Source: Gammaproteobacteria bacterium
GTDB taxonomy: Bacteria; Pseudomonadota; Gammaproteobacteria; Pseudomonadales; Cellvibrionaceae
Direction: 5' to 3'
NCBI GenBank assembly: GCA_005801205.1
Contig: SYDJ01000089.1
Span: 1 to 52,536, forward strand
DNA length: 52,536 nt
Shown here: positions 51,699 through 52,536 of the stretch, one piece after another
Layout: each line of letters starts with the position of its first letter
How positions within the stretch are numbered: position 1 is the stretch's first letter
Notes under the pieces: generated by a model
Databases searched by the model: none
What the model saw: the letters and a program-made list of their open reading frames with translations, nothing else
Told to the model about the DNA's origin: nothing
Position numbers and translations under genes: made by a program

Positions 51699-52536
51699 AT
51701 GACGCTAAATATCGGCGTAGTGATGGACCCCATCGCCAAGATCAAATTCCATAAAGATACCAGTATCGCCTTACTACTGGCAGCTCAAGCGCGCGGCTGG
51801 AATCTGCACTATATGGAACAAAGCGACCTCTATTTATTGCAAGGAGAAGCGCGCGCCACTACGCGCAGCCTCAATGTGCGCAACAACCCCGATGACTATT
51901 ACACGCTGGGTTTGCATGAGGATCGCCCGTTAAGTGATTTAGACGTCATCTTAATGCGCAAAGACCCTCCCTTCGATAACGAATTCGTCTACAGCACCTA
52001 CATTTTGGAAGCCGCGCAGAAACAAGGCACCCTGATTGTAAATGACCCACGCAGCCTGCGTGACTGCAATGAAAAAGTCTTTGCTACCCAGTTTCCACAG
52101 TGCTGCCCACCGGTCTTGGTAAGCCGTGACGCCGTTAAGCTGCGCAAGTTTCATCGCCAATACAACGATGTTATTTTTAAACCGCTCGACGGTATGGGTG
52201 GCAGCCGCATCTTCCGCTGCCGTCAGGATGACACCAATGTCGGCGTGATCCTTGAAACTCTCACCGACATGGGCACCCAAACCATTATGGCGCAGCGCTA
52301 CATTCCCGAAATCACCGAAGGCGATAAACGCATTTTGGTGATTGACGGTGAAGCCGTACCCTACTGCTTGGCACGCATTCCCGCCAAAGGCGAGACCCGT
52401 GGCAACCTCGCCGCTGGCGGCACAGGTGTAGCCCAACCACTCTCCGATCAAGACCGCTGGATTGTCAGCCAAGTCGCGCCAACTCTACGCGAGAAAGGTT
52501 GGTTATTCGTCGGCCTAGATGTTATTGGCAACTACC
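51699..52536 (+). CDS. gshB: Glutathione synthetase, truncated by window end
   Basis: The first ~279 residues of an ATP-grasp enzyme, starting MTLNIGVVMDPIAKIKFHKD at ATG 51699. Family motifs seen are ILMRKDPPFDNEFVYSTYIL, FKPLDGMGGSRIFR (ATP-grasp glycine loop), MAQRYIPEITEGDKRILVID and NLAAGGTGVAQPL. It joins gamma-glutamylcysteine and glycine. gshB next to pilG is the same arrangement as in Pseudomonas. The last part of the protein (about 40 residues) lies beyond the window. Confidence 0.95.
   Translation, partial: MTLNIGVVMDPIAKIKFHKDTSIALLLAAQARGWNLHYMEQSDLYLLQGEARATTRSLNVRNNPDDYYTLGLHEDRPLSDLDVILMRKDPPFDNEFVYSTYILEAAQKQGTLIVNDPRSLRDCNEKVFATQFPQCCPPVLVSRDAVKLRKFHRQYNDVIFKPLDGMGGSRIFRCRQDDTNVGVILETLTDMGTQTIMAQRYIPEITEGDKRILVIDGEAVPYCLARIPAKGETRGNLAAGGTGVAQPLSDQDRWIVSQVAPTLREKGWLFVGLDVIGNY

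Noticed and set aside
51951-52472. 173-residue - strand open frame opposite gshB
   Set aside because: gshB on the + strand shows all ATP-grasp motifs; the reverse frame has no family features.

Overview
The window comes from a gammaproteobacterium of moderate GC (my estimate is mid-40s %). It looks like Cellvibrio or a close Cellvibrionaceae/Pseudomonadales relative. The reasons are the gene order gshB-pilGHIJK-chpABC, a type II secretion operon in the Xps-like order E-F-G-H-I-J-K-L-M-N-D, and an exosortase-type EPS deacetylase. No database search was possible, so the taxonomic call is inference.

Region 1 (1-3041, + strand): the 3' end of a nucleotide-sugar epimerase, a strong hairpin terminator, an XrtA-type polysaccharide deacetylase, a degenerate tRNA-Arg(CCG)-like sequence, and an AT-rich DUF2079-like membrane protein. 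Region 2 (3061-22160, nearly all - strand): a surface-polysaccharide locus. It holds a dTDP-L-rhamnose module (rfbA, rfbC, rfbD, rfbB), a Wzm/Wzt ABC exporter, wecB, several glycosyltransferases, a 1350-residue protein joining a sulfotransferase-like domain, a coiled coil and two glycosyltransferases, two separate sulfotransferases, a CysNC remnant that should make PAPS, a 2OG-Fe(II) oxygenase on the + strand, an acyltransferase and a C-type sulfatase. Read together, these genes suggest export of a sulfated, probably rhamnose-containing polysaccharide with its own sulfate-donor supply. Region 3 (22193-24290): a very acidic, cysteine-free secreted protein with a strong-looking promoter, Shine-Dalgarno site and terminator, which is a candidate S-layer or other abundant surface protein. 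It is followed by an intergenic stretch with a large inverted repeat, a REP-like half site and the gsp terminator.

Region 4 (24330-35043, - strand): a complete type II secretion operon, gspE to gspD, with a lipoprotein secretin and a PDZ-less GspC/XpsN carrying a very basic tail. A cluster of CCCCCTCCC-type repeats lies between gspF and gspG. Region 5 (35527-37509, + strand): xseB, ispA and rsmE, with one more copy of the repeat and a REP pair. Region 6 (37600-51377, - strand): the Pil-Chp chemosensory operon pilG-pilH-pilI-pilJ-pilK-chpA-chpB-chpC plus a terminal lipoprotein gene. This system normally controls type IV pilus twitching and surface sensing. Its 2352-residue ChpA has several Hpt domains and a long acidic linker. 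Region 7 (51699-52536, + strand): the start of gshB, cut by the window end.

The polysaccharide locus, the candidate surface-layer protein, type II secretion and the pilus-control system lie side by side, so most of the window concerns the cell envelope and surface interaction.
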